Below are positions 1 through 13,300 of a stretch of DNA of 64,000 nucleotides, piece after piece; within the stretch, counting starts at the first letter, position 1; the number at the start of each line of letters is the position of its first letter. The translations under genes were made by a program, and so were the position numbers. The notes beneath the pieces were generated by a model that was given only the letters and a program-made list of their open reading frames with translations, had not been told where the DNA came from and made no database searches. Source of the stretch: Motacilla alba alba (Eukaryota > Chordata > Aves > Passeriformes > Motacillidae); contig NC_052017.1 in NCBI RefSeq assembly GCF_015832195.1, positions 66,093,801 through 66,157,800 on the forward strand. Reading direction: 5' to 3'.

Positions 1-376
1 TCCTGTGTCAGGCCTTTAATTAGCTGAATGCTTTCAGAGATATTTCTATAAACTACATTTTCTCTGTGAACCATGGTATCCTTTCTCCCTCCCTAGTGTT
101 AATGACTTGGGCAGGTATGCATTTGCCTGATGTATCAATCACTTTCTCCTCACTTTCTACACATATAAAGTCTTTTTGATTGCTTCTCATGAATTTTAAG
201 AAGCTCCTTTGATAGAAAAGACCTTGGCATCTGTACTGCCAGATAGGATGGCATATCATGTAGGATTTAATGTTTTGTGACTGAAATACAGGGTACTGCC
301 CAGCTAAAACATTAGCCCACGTTGTTCTCAAACTTGCCAGCTGTTTTGCTTCTTTGTCTTTCTGATGCCCTCTCAT
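1..376 (-). other. Unexplained open stretch at the left edge, possibly decayed coding
   Basis: A 107-codon ATG-initiated frame reads leftward from 376 to a stop at 53. It is open slightly upstream of the ATG, back to a TGA near 415. A second minus-strand frame then stays open from about 85 to the window edge, so a coding stretch broken by a frameshift is conceivable. The translation (beginning MRGHQKDKEAKQL) matches no family I recognise, and I see no transmembrane segment, signal peptide or known motif. A frame of this length can arise by chance in 64 kb, so this is only a candidate pseudogene or exon fragment. Confidence 0.12.
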
Positions 377-2689
377 GGCTTCTGCATCTTGAAGGTCATC
401 TGTGCCTGTTCACAGGTCTCCATCAGCAACCACTCCACCAGGAGTGACTACAGATGTTGCTAAAGTGATTTCTTTAATTAGATAAGTAGCTGTTCATTGT
501 CAGAATGTGCTGCACCGGGGACTAACAATGACTTTCTGTAATATATTAATCTATTCCTGTTAGAGACTTGAGGTGAGAAAGGAGAAGGAACTTATAAAAC
601 TTGATGAACTGTCTAAATTGACTTGTTATCCAAAATGCTCCATTTTCTATATAAACTGATGGATAATCGAAAGTCAAAACTCATCAGCAATGCCAGGGAT
701 GTCCTGCAGCCAAAGGTTTGTTTACAAACATTTTTGTTCTGTGCCATATATTCAAGGAAGACCAATCTTACAAGATTTTACAAGTTGTGTAAGGACTAAA
801 AATCCCACATCCCACTGAAGAGTGGTCACCCTACAGCTGCTTTTCCAGTAACTCAGATGAGTAACCCAGTTCAGTAGACTTTGCAGGAAAGCAGCTGAGT
901 GAGACACATGCAAATTAAATCCTGCTAACTCATTATTGTAACAGTAATATCTATAGAAGGCTGAAATGGAAGCTGGGGATGTAACTTGTAAGGCTCCGCT
1001 AGATTAGTCAGGGCTTACCCGTCATCATGTTTGAGTTAGAGGCTGGAATGCCAACTAAAAGAAAGTAAGTTCAACAAGGAAATTCCCATTGTGCTCTGCT
1101 CCATTTCTCACTGACCGCCTGTGATACATCATATTGCAACAAATTCTGACAAGTGATGAAGATTCTGAGATCTCAAGCTCATCCGGGATTATTCTCCATT
1201 CTTCACCTTCAGGGAAAATTAATTTGTTTGCTTATAAAATATATTTTTTATATTCAAGGATTATTCACAGTTTCCAATGTAAAACATTCAAACCCTATTT
1301 GGTTTGGAGGAAGGAGAAAGTGGATCCAGTTTTCACATCCAGATAATGATGCTGATTTTTTCTCTATTGCATCAAGTTTCAAAAAGGGCTGGTTTTCTAC
1401 ATCCTTCGAATATTTTTTTCAATGAGATTGTAAGCAAAAAGGCAGAAACTTACAAACAAAACACATAACTCATGGGTCACATAAGTCATATTTGCTCATT
1501 TCTATAATGCCTGCCAAGACTGAGAAAAGGCTACACAATTTCTGTAAGATCTCACAAAGAGCAAATGGATCGCAGACTCTTTTTTCTGGCATGAAAAAGG
1601 CCTAAGCAAACAAGGGGAAATGGGATTGCAAATGAGGATTTTCAGAATTGTACCCAAACTCTAGACAACGCAAAGTATCTAAGAAATGAAATTAATTTTC
1701 CAATGCATCTATTTCTATTTTACTACTACTGCTGTTCCTAGTGAGGATTTGAGGTCATCTCAAGCAGACTGGCCAGTCCATACCCTCAGATCAGAAACAA
1801 CTTCATCAGATTTCAAATCCACCCTTGGGTATTGCAGATCATATGGGAAACAAGATAATTGAATGTTCTGAGAACCCTAGAAGCTGATTCAAGCAACTGC
1901 CCTAGATAAGCCTGATAGGTGAAACGAGGAGAGAATTTCAGCCTTAACTCTGAATATCCCTGCATTCACCATTCATACAGGCAATACTTCACTAGGCAAC
2001 TACAGCCTTGGGAATGCAGGGGGCAGTCTCCACTAATGTTATGAGTCCTGTGATATTAAGAAATCTCCACTGGCACAATGAATCAAGTTCTTTCACTTCA
2101 TAAGCTACTTCAGTAGCACTGGGGGTTGTTCTACCTCTTTAATACCAGCAACTACAAGACAGCAAAAAATTCAATATTTTTCTCTCGTTGTTACTCCTGT
2201 TTCACATATGCATATCCTTCTATTACTAACTGCAATTGTAGTACCTTAAGGCACAGATTTACACACCTACAACACAAAAAATATTAATGGGATATCCATA
2301 TCAAAAAATGAAGGGGCCTTAGAGCTGTGACTTCCACTCTTGTCAAGTTCAATTTCAAACAGCTTCTAGAAGTTCTTGAGACACAGATATGTTTTCCCAC
2401 TCTAGGTCTTCTTAAAAAGCATTGGAAAGCTCAGCTGTATGAGGGAAAAACATCACAACTGTCTTGCTAAAGGATAAAAACAGAGCAAACCACACTGCCA
2501 CTGAAAGCTCCTCCCTGTCAATAAAGCAGTTTTACAGCAAAAACATTTAATTTTATTTTGTTTTTCATTCATTGCCATCAAGTCCTAGCTGTCTTCAGGA
2601 AAAGAATGAATTTGACAGTTTCATGTTGACTTTTACATTTTCCATTACTGACTCTTTTCATCTCTGTCCTAGAGCAAAAATACATTTCC
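377..2689. other. AT-rich single-copy non-coding DNA
   Basis: There are only short, mutually overlapping open frames (for example around 1134-1425) with no family resemblance. I recognise no repeat, RNA gene or clear splice-bounded exon. One octamer-like ATGCAAAT site sits near 909, but isolated copies of such an 8-mer are expected by chance. Confidence 0.5.
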
Positions 2690-2890
2690 CTTTTTAAGCT
2701 TTTGATGATAAAAATCTCATCTGTAACCTCATAAATGATCCTTTATTATCTATATTAATAATGAATAAATGTCTGTTGAATACCCCTGATCCTTTGCATT
2801 AATAGTGCCAGATGTATTATAGATAACCTTTTGATTTAACAGCACAAACTGTGAAACAATATTAAACCAGCAAAGGACTGATCTTACTGG
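2690..2890. promoter_or_regulatory. Candidate conserved non-coding element
   Basis: This AT-rich block contains several TAAT/ATTA cores, a TTTGCATTAA octamer/homeodomain-type site near 2795, and no simple repeat. That texture resembles vertebrate developmental enhancers. It is inference from composition and motif content only; sequence conservation cannot be seen from one genome. Confidence 0.15.
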
Positions 2891-3440
2891 AGTCGCTGAG
2901 GTCAAAATTATAAACATTTCTTTCATTTCTATTTGTAAATTGTTCCATTATGCATCACAAGTCTCCATCATTTATTTTTGAGAGAGGTACCACACTAGCA
3001 GCAGTCCTAGAAATAGAGCTCATAAATAATACCTTGAATAATTTTTTTAAACATTTCCGTCTCTTCTACTTCTCCTTCCTCATGCCTCCTGATGATCTTA
3101 ATTAATTGAGCATTACTACACGAGCAGATCCACTTCCGTTTACTGCACTATCATTTAAAAATATGTTGCTTCCCTCTTTCCCCATTAGCCCTGTCAGAAT
3201 CAGGCACAAACTTCACTCAATCATTTTTTGAGATAACACTGAGAGAACTGTAGTTATTCCTGAACAAAGGGATGAAGCTCCCATTAGTTTAGCACAACTG
3301 CATCCTGTAAGTTTGACTGCTTTGCTCTTATATACGTGTTGTGATATTCCTTTATGGTCATTTTCAAGTGGGTTGCTGCTTTAAACTGAAGTCCATAACA
3401 TCTGAAAAGCCATTTGCCTGTTACTCTGGATACCACTGCT
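2891..3440. other. AT-rich non-coding DNA
   Basis: I see no repeat, open frame of interest or RNA gene in this stretch. Confidence 0.5.
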
Positions 3441-3660
3441 CCTAAATGTTCCCTTTCACCTGCTGTCCTGTGACTCCTGTTCCAGCTGCCAATGCCCCTA
3501 ACAGAAGTGAAGTGCCTTTTTCAATAGTAAGTAACAAAATAGCGTGTGTCCTTTTTCTTTTTTTTTTCAGGGAAAGAAGAAAAAGATTCCCACGGAAGGC
3601 AAGTGGCAAATATCCTAGTTTTGTGCTTATTCTTAGCTGTAGCTTCTGAAATAGATTACT
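3441..3660 (+). other. Cluster of splice-site-like signals, possible cryptic exon
   Basis: A pyrimidine-rich run ending in CAG at 3558-3570 is a near-ideal 3' splice acceptor. It is followed by a purine-rich segment whose first frame reads GKKKKIPTEGKWQIS and then stops. Just upstream, an acceptor-like TTCCAG (3481-3486) is followed 41 nt later by a consensus donor GTAAGT (3528-3533). The two cannot belong to one spliced pair, because the intron between them would be only 43 nt. The lysine-rich tail belongs to no protein I recognise. Such signals are common by chance in introns. Confidence 0.15.
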
Positions 3661-4722
3661 TTACGCTGCTGAGGCTAAAGCACAGCAATTCTGCACACCC
3701 ACTTACCTGTAGCAATAAGTGTGGCTATATTGTTACCAGGCCAATTCAAAAAGCCTGAAAAGTTCCCACAGCCTATACAGCACTTTATTTCTAGGCTGGG
3801 TGCCCTAACAGGGTCACCTGAAAAATGTTAGTTGAGATACATGGTGGCAGACGGAGCTATTTAGCCTTAGTGCAGCCCAGCTTTTATTCCCAGCTCCATG
3901 CTACCAAGTCTGCCTAAGAACCATCTTTAGGAATACTCTTGTACCTCAATAGCTGAGGCACAGTTTATCCCTAATATTTGTGGGTTTTTTAGAAGCATTA
4001 AAATAACATTCTGCAGTGACAAAATTGTTACCAGTACAATTCAATAACTACTAGTTTAATGTCTAAGCATAGTCAGTAGTACAGTGACCGCTTAGGTTCT
4101 GTTCAGGACCCTGCAGTGGCTGCAGAAAAGTATATACTGAAAGAAAGTATTTCGAGACTTGGACATGAAAAATGTAAAATTATGCTTTGGAGTCAATATT
4201 AAAGTGAGTTGCAACAGTTCTCTTGGAATTTAAGAAAGAAAACTCAATAGGTTTCGATGCAGCAAAAGTGAACCAGGTATCAATTATAAAGTATGACGAT
4301 AAACACCAGCGGAAAAAAATAAACATCACAATTATTGAATTGTACCATTGGTCAAGTTTTTATGACCGACCACGAAAACAGCTTTTAAGGCTTTGATTTT
4401 CATTTACATATATTGTAATAAACACTGTCTGCAAGGACTGTTCTCTGATTCTATCACTGCTGGAATTACCCAGGCACAACAAAGGTTCTAAAAATGTTTT
4501 TATAGGCATATACGTAAGAAAGTAGCACGCTTCGGGCAGTTTAGCAATCTGTAGGCTGAAAAAATCCTATTTCTGTCATCTTATAGCTGAATTTGGATTT
4601 GCATGTCAGTTCAAACCATGCTGGAAGCTGTGGTGAGTGAAAACCTGATACCATTGAAGTCAACAGCAGTATTTGGCTATTCCAAAGTAAGTCAAAGGTA
4701 GCTTTTGACAAATAACCAACCA

Positions 4723-4723
<1 letters not shown>
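3661..4723. other. AT-rich non-coding DNA
   Basis: There is nothing recognisable here beyond ordinary AT-rich single-copy sequence. A 60-codon minus-strand frame at 4541-4723 has no features of a gene. Confidence 0.5.

Positions 4724-4763
<40 letters not shown>
4724..4763 (+). repeat. (A)40 homopolymer
   Basis: An uninterrupted run of 40 A. No AATAAA or recognisable retroposon body lies immediately 5' of it, so it is annotated as a mononucleotide microsatellite rather than a retrocopy tail. Its length is probably variable between individuals and error-prone in assembly. Confidence 0.95.
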
Positions 4764-4769
<6 letters not shown>

Positions 4770-7744
4770 CAATTTAAATAAAATTAAATTGCTAAGATAA
4801 TAATAGCTACAGTTGACATTAAAATTTATGGTGTTTGTTATCGCTTCAAAGGCAAAAATAAGTACCTCTCTTCTGCCAGTGTTGTAACATTATCATACAT
4901 CAACTAATTCCCTTTGATTCATGAGTTACATCCATAATAGTTACGGCCGTTAGGCAAGATCTGCTTTAAAGGCCTAATCCAACAAACACCTGCATACTTA
5001 ATCACTTCAGTCACAAGCACAAGTGTTCCCTGTCTTGCAGATTCCTTTTCAATACTACATGCATGCATCTGTCAGGAAAGGCATGTAAGACACATTTGGC
5101 CAAGTTCCTGGCTAATCTGTTCTGGAAAGTGCCGTGGCAATATCCTCATTCTGCGTATCATCCTGTCAAATCACCGGGTGGGTTCTGTTTTGGTTGTTTC
5201 AGAGAACACCCAAGAGCAACAGAATTAGATGGACACATTGACAACTGCCAAAATGAATCTGCCTGTGAAATCTTGGCTCAGTGGGTCCAAGAGCAGTTTT
5301 GTTGCTGGCTTGGAGTGGTCTTAGAGGGCTTCACTCTAACTTCAGCTACCAGTATTGGTTATGCATAATGTATGCATCTCAGTAGTACCTACGTTAAATC
5401 TCCCCTGTAATCTCAAACCAGAGAAACAGATTTTCCAGACTACTCAGGTAATTAAAGAAAAGTTTGAAATATGTGTAATTTACTTAGGCTAAGCCCTGAC
5501 AGGGGGATTTGTAACAAAATGCATATTTTTGCTACATTCTTTCTTAACTGCATAACAAAACACTGGAGACTTCATGGTTTGCTTTCTTGTTGAATGATAA
5601 ATAGTGCCTCAAATTAAACGTGATTGTTCTCTGTGAAACTAAACTACGGCTTCCTAAAGACAGTAATAGCATTTCCTTTTTGTGTTGTTTTTCTCTCCAT
5701 TTCCTCTTGATGAAAGCCACTGTCTGCATTGCCAGGTTTTAGTATTTCAGCTGGACTGATAGCATCAAAGATATTTCATTCCTTGAACCTTTCCTTTGTA
5801 CTGACTGTTCAGCATATGCAATACTCCCACATCTGATTCTTTGACTTTTTCTGTGATTCTTTGCATCTCTAACTTTATTCTATTTCTCTAAATTAACATG
5901 CCGTTCTATTTAATGGCCCAGACATCTAGGTGGTTAGCATACCTTCATATCTCCTACCCTTTTCTTCTCTTTGCTACATTTACACTGTTACAAATATTAG
6001 CAAATTCTTATCTTAATCTCTCACTTTCTTTATGACTCTCCGTATGTTCATTAGCACCAGATCTTCAAGGACTCTTGCTCAAATCATTTGATGATATTCT
6101 CCAGATATTTCATGCTGTGAGCCACAGCAGAATTGTTACTGACAATTGACAGAGTCCTCATCACACCCTGTGACTCTAGAAAAGAGAATAAAAGCCATAG
6201 TCTGAAACCTTCTATCTTTCTTTCTTGTTCATGTACAACTCTGGATTCTGGTTTCAGTTAGAAGAAGTAATATGCTGTGAAAAATGTGTTTCTGCCTCCA
6301 GAATCTGGACTACCTGTGATATGTTGAAGAGATAATATTTCCTGCAGAGGTACAGCCACATTGTGAGTCACTGTAGTAAAATAATAAAAATGGAATAACA
6401 GCTGATGAGGGAAGTAGAGCTCTAGCTCAGCTGCTCTGAATGTTGGACAAACTTTAACTCTCAATGTGGAACCCAACAAAATAGTTTTACAGGGGAGATA
6501 TACAAGAGGTATTCAGCATGAAACACTGAATATAACCACTACTAAAATTCACAGACTTGCAGCTGATCATTGAGAACAACAATAACTTTCTTCAATCAAA
6601 GATCTAAGCAGTTAGGTGCAGAATTCCCTGACTTATTTTCTATCCCTGAACTTCTTCCCTATGTTGCAACTCTGCAAATGAAGCTACAGCAAACTGGCCT
6701 TAATTCATCCTTCCTCTTCCATTCTACCCATAAGAACAAGACTCTGTTGGTATTTAGCATAATTTCCATCTTTGATCAGGTGAAGATTTCTGAACACAGA
6801 AAAATCAACTTCTAAAATCTATATACGTTAGCCATCAGAATTTGATAATTTTTTTATTATTGTAAAACATTTTTTGAAGCTATATCTAAACAAAATTGCC
6901 CCAGTCTGTCTTCAGTGGCACTGCATATTAGAATAAAATTCCATAACTGGCAATAAATAAATCAGAAAAGCAGGATTTTACTGTTCCTGATGTTTAATGC
7001 TGTCACACAAAGAGTAATAGTCAATGCTTTTACCAGAGTAAGTAGAAGAAGATGACATTCTCTTTCAGTTCTGAAATTTAAGATAGCATGCCATTAGTGG
7101 TGAATGATAACAGTGTTCTAGGTCCTTTTTCTTCTTGTTTTGAGGGAACCTAATTCTCTTTTTTTCTTCATTGAACAAGCACATTTTCTGTCCACAGTCC
7201 AATAAACACAAGGGGTATTTTTTAGCCTCATTCACAGTCACCCTTTCTGGTTCTTCTGTCAGCCTGGAATATTATTTTAACCTTCTTCAAAGATGTCATC
7301 AGGGCAGAAGTAGTCAGAGGGAAAATGTGGGGGAGGGGAGAGAAACAGTGAAATTAGTAAGTGCAATAATTGTTCTTCTATGAAGAAAAAGGTAGAAGAA
7401 AAAATATCCAGCTTCATCAGTAATGCAGGCCCTGCCATCCCCAGATGTTACAGAAGCATTAGAATTGCTCCCTGCAAGAAAAATTGGATTAGTCACAATC
7501 TTGTCGACTAATGGGCACACTCTGTGATCTTTAGAGCTTCATTTACTGGGTTAATAGTGCTTTGCCTGAGTTCCTTTGCAATAGGGAAAAAAAAAAATAA
7601 AACTGTAAGAAGAAATATTCTGGGTGCAGTCCACAGCCACTGACACGAGTAATATCATATTCATCACAGACAGACCTCGTATCTCATTACTACTGAAGAG
7701 TTTGCCCCCAAGGCATTTGAGCTCAGTCAGGCCAGGCCCCTCAT
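4764..7744. other. AT-rich single-copy non-coding DNA
   Basis: This holds several short open frames on both strands (the longest about 100 codons, at 5063-5368). None has a recognisable domain, a conserved-looking start context or convincing splice borders. No repeat family was recognised. Confidence 0.5.
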
Positions 7745-8280
7745 GTGGAACCGTTCAGGTATATTGTGAAATGATTTAATGCGATAATAATGTCCACTTT
7801 GTGAGATAGATTATGTTTTTTATAGTGGCTGATGGTTAATGAATGATACATTAGCAAACATCACTAAAACATTATTGAGAAAATGCAGATATGAGATAGT
7901 AACTCCCTCATTCCCTACCCCCACTCTCTCCCGGATGCATAAAAATGGAAAGCAGAACTTACAGGAAACAGAAAACTTGGCATTATTGTGATGCTACCAA
8001 CTTGCATAGTCTCTCTCTTGTTTGCTTGTTCTCTAGAGAAGGCGCAAAAGAGATGTTTTAAAATGTTGTAAACACAAACTGAAATATCCCTTCTTAAATC
8101 AAATGAGAATCAATGAAAGTGCAAACCTGAAAAATACATTATATGTTGACCCAGTTTATTAGATGAAACCATTTACCCTGATTTGATTTATCTGGCAATA
8201 CACTGCTCAGCTGTGAAATGAGATAAGAAGAGCCTATTCACCTTATTTACAATATTCTAGTGACTCCCTAGCACCACTAT
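7745..8280. promoter_or_regulatory. Candidate conserved non-coding block(s)
   Basis: Two sub-blocks, about 7745-7880 and 8090-8260, are AT-rich but complex. They carry repeated TGAT, GATA and TTAAT cores and lack simple repeats. This resembles enhancer-like non-coding sequence; the call rests on texture only. Confidence 0.13.
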
Positions 8281-9429
8281 GGTTAAGGATCTGTCAGCAA
8301 TTCCATTGCAAACACTGTTTTTTTAGGGTTTGTAACATGACTGTAGACTAGTGCTTAGTTTGAACACGGCAATCCAAAACCGATAGATTAAATTAAAATC
8401 TCATATTGAGCTCCATGGATTTTGGATTTATGAAGAAAAACATTAAAAATGTGAATAACTCTAGGTAATTTTCTACATTTTTAGTTATTATTGTTGCGCC
8501 TTGAGAACTACCAAGAGGGTCACATCCCCTGACAGAGCAAGTTTACTGAGGTCAGTAGAGTGACAATGGTTTACACCACTTGAAAAGCTGCCCCTTTTGT
8601 CAGAGTTATACTTGACAAAACTGAATTACACCAAGCAGTCCTTTTTCTCTTTTTGTATTACTTTGATTTTCTCTGTTCTTTGACTTCCATACATTTCTTA
8701 AACCTCTCTGTCTTCTCAACAAGGGGGGGATTTTTCTCACACCCTTTCAGTGGGAGTTAAACTACTTCTGAACCCACAGTCTAGAGTTGCTATGTTTTTC
8801 CATAAACCTTCTGGAATGGCTGCTGACCTTGAGTTTTCTCTGCAAAAATAAAGATATTTTCTGTTCCAGGCCTTTGTCTCATTTTGTTCGGTTTTAAAAC
8901 TGAAGCCTCCAAAGTGCTGTTCTGGTTTTCTTAATTTTAATTTGTGAATGCCTTAAAAGAATTGAGAAGAAAAAAAAGTATAGAAGGCTATGGAGGGACT
9001 GTCTCCTGAGGTCAAACAGCACCTGATGAATGCAATTATACAGACACAAAATGGATTTTATTCCTTTCACAGGCAATGTAGATGAACACTTACCAGCAGC
9101 ATTGCCCAGCAATAACCAATTAGACAAAGCAAAGGCCTTTGCTGCTCTGGATTTCATGTGATCTGCACCTGTGTGACTGAAGAGGCTGGATCACACCAGT
9201 TAGGACACTGCCTCCCTATTTTGTAAAACAAAGCAAAGCGCATGTTAAAAAATCCGTATAGTTCTTTAACAATGATCCTTCTACCTCATGGGCTTTGGAG
9301 AGAAATCTGAGAGGGGAAAAAACCCCAGAAATTTTAATAAAATAGGACTGCAATAAAGAGACAGTTAGTCTATTCCTTTCCTCCCAGCCACACTCAAAAA
9401 TTTTTACTGAGGTTCGCAAGGAAAAGTAT
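8281..9429. other. Non-coding DNA
   Basis: No gene, RNA or repeat is recognised. Two minus-strand frames of 87 and 72 codons (8894-9157 and 9216-9434) look like chance openings. Confidence 0.45.
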
Positions 9430-9748
9430 AACAACAGGCTTGTGTGGCTGTGATGGTGGGAGCTGTGAGGAGGTAGTGGAAAGAAGCTTCCTTCATCAGA
9501 GAGCTGAGCTGCAACCTGCCCAGGTCCCCATACCTATTGGTGACATGCAGAGCACAGTGGTGGCTGTGAGGAAGAGCCTTGTCCTGGCTGCTGCCATGGA
9601 TCTTGTCAGTACCAGCGGTGGAGGCCTGCAGGAACCAGCAGCAGCGAGAGGTGGCTGTCTGAGGAGTAAGGACGGGGTGAGGGGTCAAAGTATCTGGGGG
9701 CTCAGGGCTTAAACCCACCTTGCTAAATTGTTTCTTAACAAGAAAAAG

Positions 9749-9795
<47 letters not shown>

Positions 9796-10390
9796 GGAGG
9801 GTTGTGCAGTCCTATGGTTCTCTGCTTTTGGCACCAGTGTAGGCAGGACTCGACCCCATCACAGCCCCCTCAGAACTGCGGGGGCACGGCTTGGTGGGCC
9901 CAGGCATGTGTGCAGGGTAATGCCAAGGGTGCTGAGGCTGCCCTGGGGATTTCCTGCAGGGGGAGATATCCCAGGGGCAGTCACCTCGCCCTCAGCCACA
10001 CTCCTGCTCCCCCAGGTGCCCGAGGGAGAGGTAGCTCCCAGAGGGCTGTGAGGAATGTAGCAGCCCCCTTAGGTGAGTGTCCATCTTGGGAGTGTCTCTG
10101 GGAGTCACAGTGGGGCCACTGCCCCAGGCCTGGCGGCCAGTGGGACACACAAGCACTGAGCCTTTTCTCCCCACCAAAGGATATCTGGGTTTAGACTCCC
10201 AAGATGAGATAGTGTAAGGGCATAGGGCAGAGTTTCTTTTTTAAAGTCGGTTCTGGCAAGCAAAAGCTCGGGATCTGCCAGGGCACGGCCTGTGCTGAGA
10301 TGTGCCTTGATGTTCTCAGGGGGACCTGCCTCGGTGGGAGCTGTGGTGGGAATCAGCGCCGGCTCTGATCAGGACCTGCAATCAGCAATC
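9430..10390. other. GC-rich, CpG-poor island
   Basis: Base composition shifts sharply to GC-rich relative to both flanks. Frames are open on both strands (for example 9440-9712 plus, 9404-9718 minus, 9802-10194 plus), as expected when stop codons become rarer in GC-rich DNA. By eye there are about 12 CpG in the 590 bases after the A tract, well below a true CpG island, so this does not look like a housekeeping promoter. It could be an unrecognised old retroelement, a lncRNA exon or a GC-biased conversion patch. I recognise no protein. Confidence 0.4.
9749..9791 (+). repeat. (A)43 homopolymer inside the GC-rich island
   Basis: A pure run of 43 A preceded by an A-rich stretch with two G interruptions (9741-9748). 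It splits the GC-rich island into two parts. It could be the tail of a retroposed transcript on the plus strand covering 9430-9740, but there is no polyadenylation signal just upstream and I found no target-site duplication. Confidence 0.95.
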
Positions 10391-13300
10391 AGTTTTCTCA
10401 TGTTGTTAAGGTTTTTACTTCGCTTATTTGCCTAATTGACAGTTTAGTGGTATTTCTTTTTGGGTTGTCTGCATTTGTAATGTTCTGAAATTTAGTGTGT
10501 GGCTACTTAAATGCATCTCTTCTGCTATGTAGGCTCCAGCACACGTGCACTACTGAAAATATTTGCAGAATGTTCTGATTCTATGCTTAGGCAGAAATAC
10601 TCTTTTCTACTTGCACTTAGCATCTCATTAATCATTGCTGCAGTCACCATGTCTTATTTGTGATGGGTTGGTTGCCTCAACCTTTTATAAAATAACATGC
10701 ACAGTGCTTTTATTTGTTCTGTTCTTTTCTCACACTGCCTGCTATGGTCAGAATCAGCATCTTGTATAGAAAACCCTCCTTCAGTTGTATCAGTAAAACC
10801 AAAATCATGGTCAGTCTTTGTGAATTGCAAATCAAACCTCCAAAGCTTATAGAAATTTGAGGCAAATGTAACCCTTTTCTGTTACCTTATTTTGATGGAT
10901 GTAGACTGCTTAAAAAATTAAGAAAAACAAAATGACTAGCCCTTCTTCCATTTTACCAGAGTGATGGAATTCACATAAGACAGGGGTTTTACGGTTGTAT
11001 GCTTGTACATTTGGAAAAGATGCCACATTAAAACTCATAAATGTGTGGTCTTTTCCACTGTGGCAGGCAGCTCAAACTCTTCAAAAAAAGGCAGTCGTGA
11101 CTGGATAAATAATCAGAATATCAGGAAATTAGACAGAATATATCTGAAATTAATCTTTTGAAATTATAGATAGTCCAAAAATACAGGAAATTCATTATTT
11201 ATTCTCCCACTGTATGGCATTACTAGAAGTAAGGATCAATTTCTCTTTCATTCCTGGAGACATCATGGGCTTTGAAATGAGACAAGGAACTTTGTTAGTC
11301 ACAGGAAATAACAGGCAGATAGTAGAGGCCAGATACTCCTGAAGAGAAACTATCTTTAACTGTCAATTTCATAAAGATGGCATTGTTCCTTGTCAAATAC
11401 CGCCACTGATTTTTGTCAACCTGCTCACTGACACTGCATATCACCAATCATTTGAATTAAGCATTTCCTTTTTCCTTTTTTTTAGGTAGAGTTGCAGATT
11501 CTTCGTTAATTATGTAGGAAACTATTTTTTTTAAATCTTTTAATAATATTTGCCTTATTCTTCAAGTGAAGCTATATGATAAATGAGTTGTGTACCTACA
11601 TATTGAATCTAAATGCTTTCATAAACATCCCAGAGTATTTCTGTTGTTTGTTTTTCTGTGAGTGTTATTCTGGCAAATGCTTGATGTGAATCATAACTAT
11701 TCTTTTCCTTAATTTCCCCAAAGATATTGATATGTATGTGCAGAGAAGTGGAGGCCAATTGAGGCCCCCAATAGAAATAGTAGCATGTTTAAAACCAGTC
11801 TGAGCACTTAAAGAACTTCTCTCAGCTCAAGAAGTCTGAGTTACTGTGGAAATCTCAGTGCTATGCCTGTTTGCTGTAATATCTGGAAGTCCTACTAATG
11901 GATTAATACCATACCATATTAGAGACTAAACTCACATGGAACAGGAAAAACCTCTGTGCAAAATGAATGCAAATCAAGAAGCAAAACTGGGAAACAGGCA
12001 GGTTAGGGGACACAAGAAAATACTGGATAGTATAATAGGTTTCATCTGAATAATATTTCTTTTTATTCATAATATGGGCATGAGAATGGCATTCTGATAT
12101 CTAGAAATTCAGGATCAGTCAACAGGAAGCAGCAAAATAAGTCAGCACATTTCACAGCCAGGAGGAAGCTTCAGGATAAATTTGCAACTAGACACACACA
12201 TTATGTTTGCATTGTACAGAGGCTGTGTGAAGTGATTTAGTTTGCCCAGTTTTCAAATTTTATTATTACATAATTAATCCTTAGAAATCCTGTGCCTATT
12301 TAGAATAAACAAGGAGAAATGGGAGAATGTTTTATTCTCTGGTTTCTAAGTAATGATCAGGGCAGGTCAGTGAAACATTATCCCATTGATAAAGTTATAA
12401 AAGTTCAGGTTCTTTTCCCGTCTTTTGTTCATTCGTTTGTTTGTTTGCTCATTTCAGTTGTCTCCAGGTGTTTGGTGTTATCCTGTGCTTTTCAAGACTA
12501 CAGGAAGGGGAGGATGCTTCTAAATAATATGTTGCCCTGACTTCATAAGGCTTGTTTTGTCTGGCAAATGAATTATGTAAACCTTCTCCACCCGAAACTG
12601 TTTCAAGTCAATTAATTGTTGTAATTACTTAAGATTTCTTTTTAATGAATATGACTCTCAGGGGATTTGATGATATCCTGTCATCTGTAGGCCTGATAAA
12701 TGAAATGTGATTTGTGGCTTGCTGCAAACTGAACCCTTGTACTTGAACAATGCCTGTCTTTCCTATGTGCTCATTAAATGGAAGAAATGCCCTTGATGGA
12801 ATTAGGAACATTTGCTCTAGTCAGTCCCAAGTAAGAATGGATAAGTTATAGGCAGATAAATTTTGGCAATTTACCCCTTTTGTTCTCTGTTCCTTTAAAT
12901 GCAGGTCTTGTTAACACGTAGACAATAACTCAGACCAAACACATGACCCCAGTGAGGTCACCCATTGTAACTGAGAGCAGTTCAGCTGTTCCATCTCTCA
13001 TCTCCATCAGGTGCACTGAAATGGGGAAGATTAGCAGGCAGGCAGGGCTGAAGAAGACCAGTGCAGTATGATGGCTTTTTATCCCATCTTTTGTACAGCC
13101 TTCTTCATGCCCACCAACACCTAGCAATCAGAACAGCCAAATTTGACTAGCAAAGCACCTTCCCCTTGTTTTTGTGCAGCACTAGTTTCCAATGTGCACT
13201 GCCTGGTTTCCAGTGCCTCTTGAGAAAATCAGAGCTGCCCAGCGCTGCAGACAAAGACAAGCAGCCCAAAGCAGCATGACAAGGAACCGAGAAGTCTGCA

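Noticed and set aside
2010..2035. Second CTCF-like site (GCAGGGGGCAGT)
   Set aside because: The left half of the motif is missing, so the match is weak.
9430..10390. CpG-island promoter
   Set aside because: GC-rich, but by eye only about 12 CpG in the 590 bases counted, well below expectation for an island.
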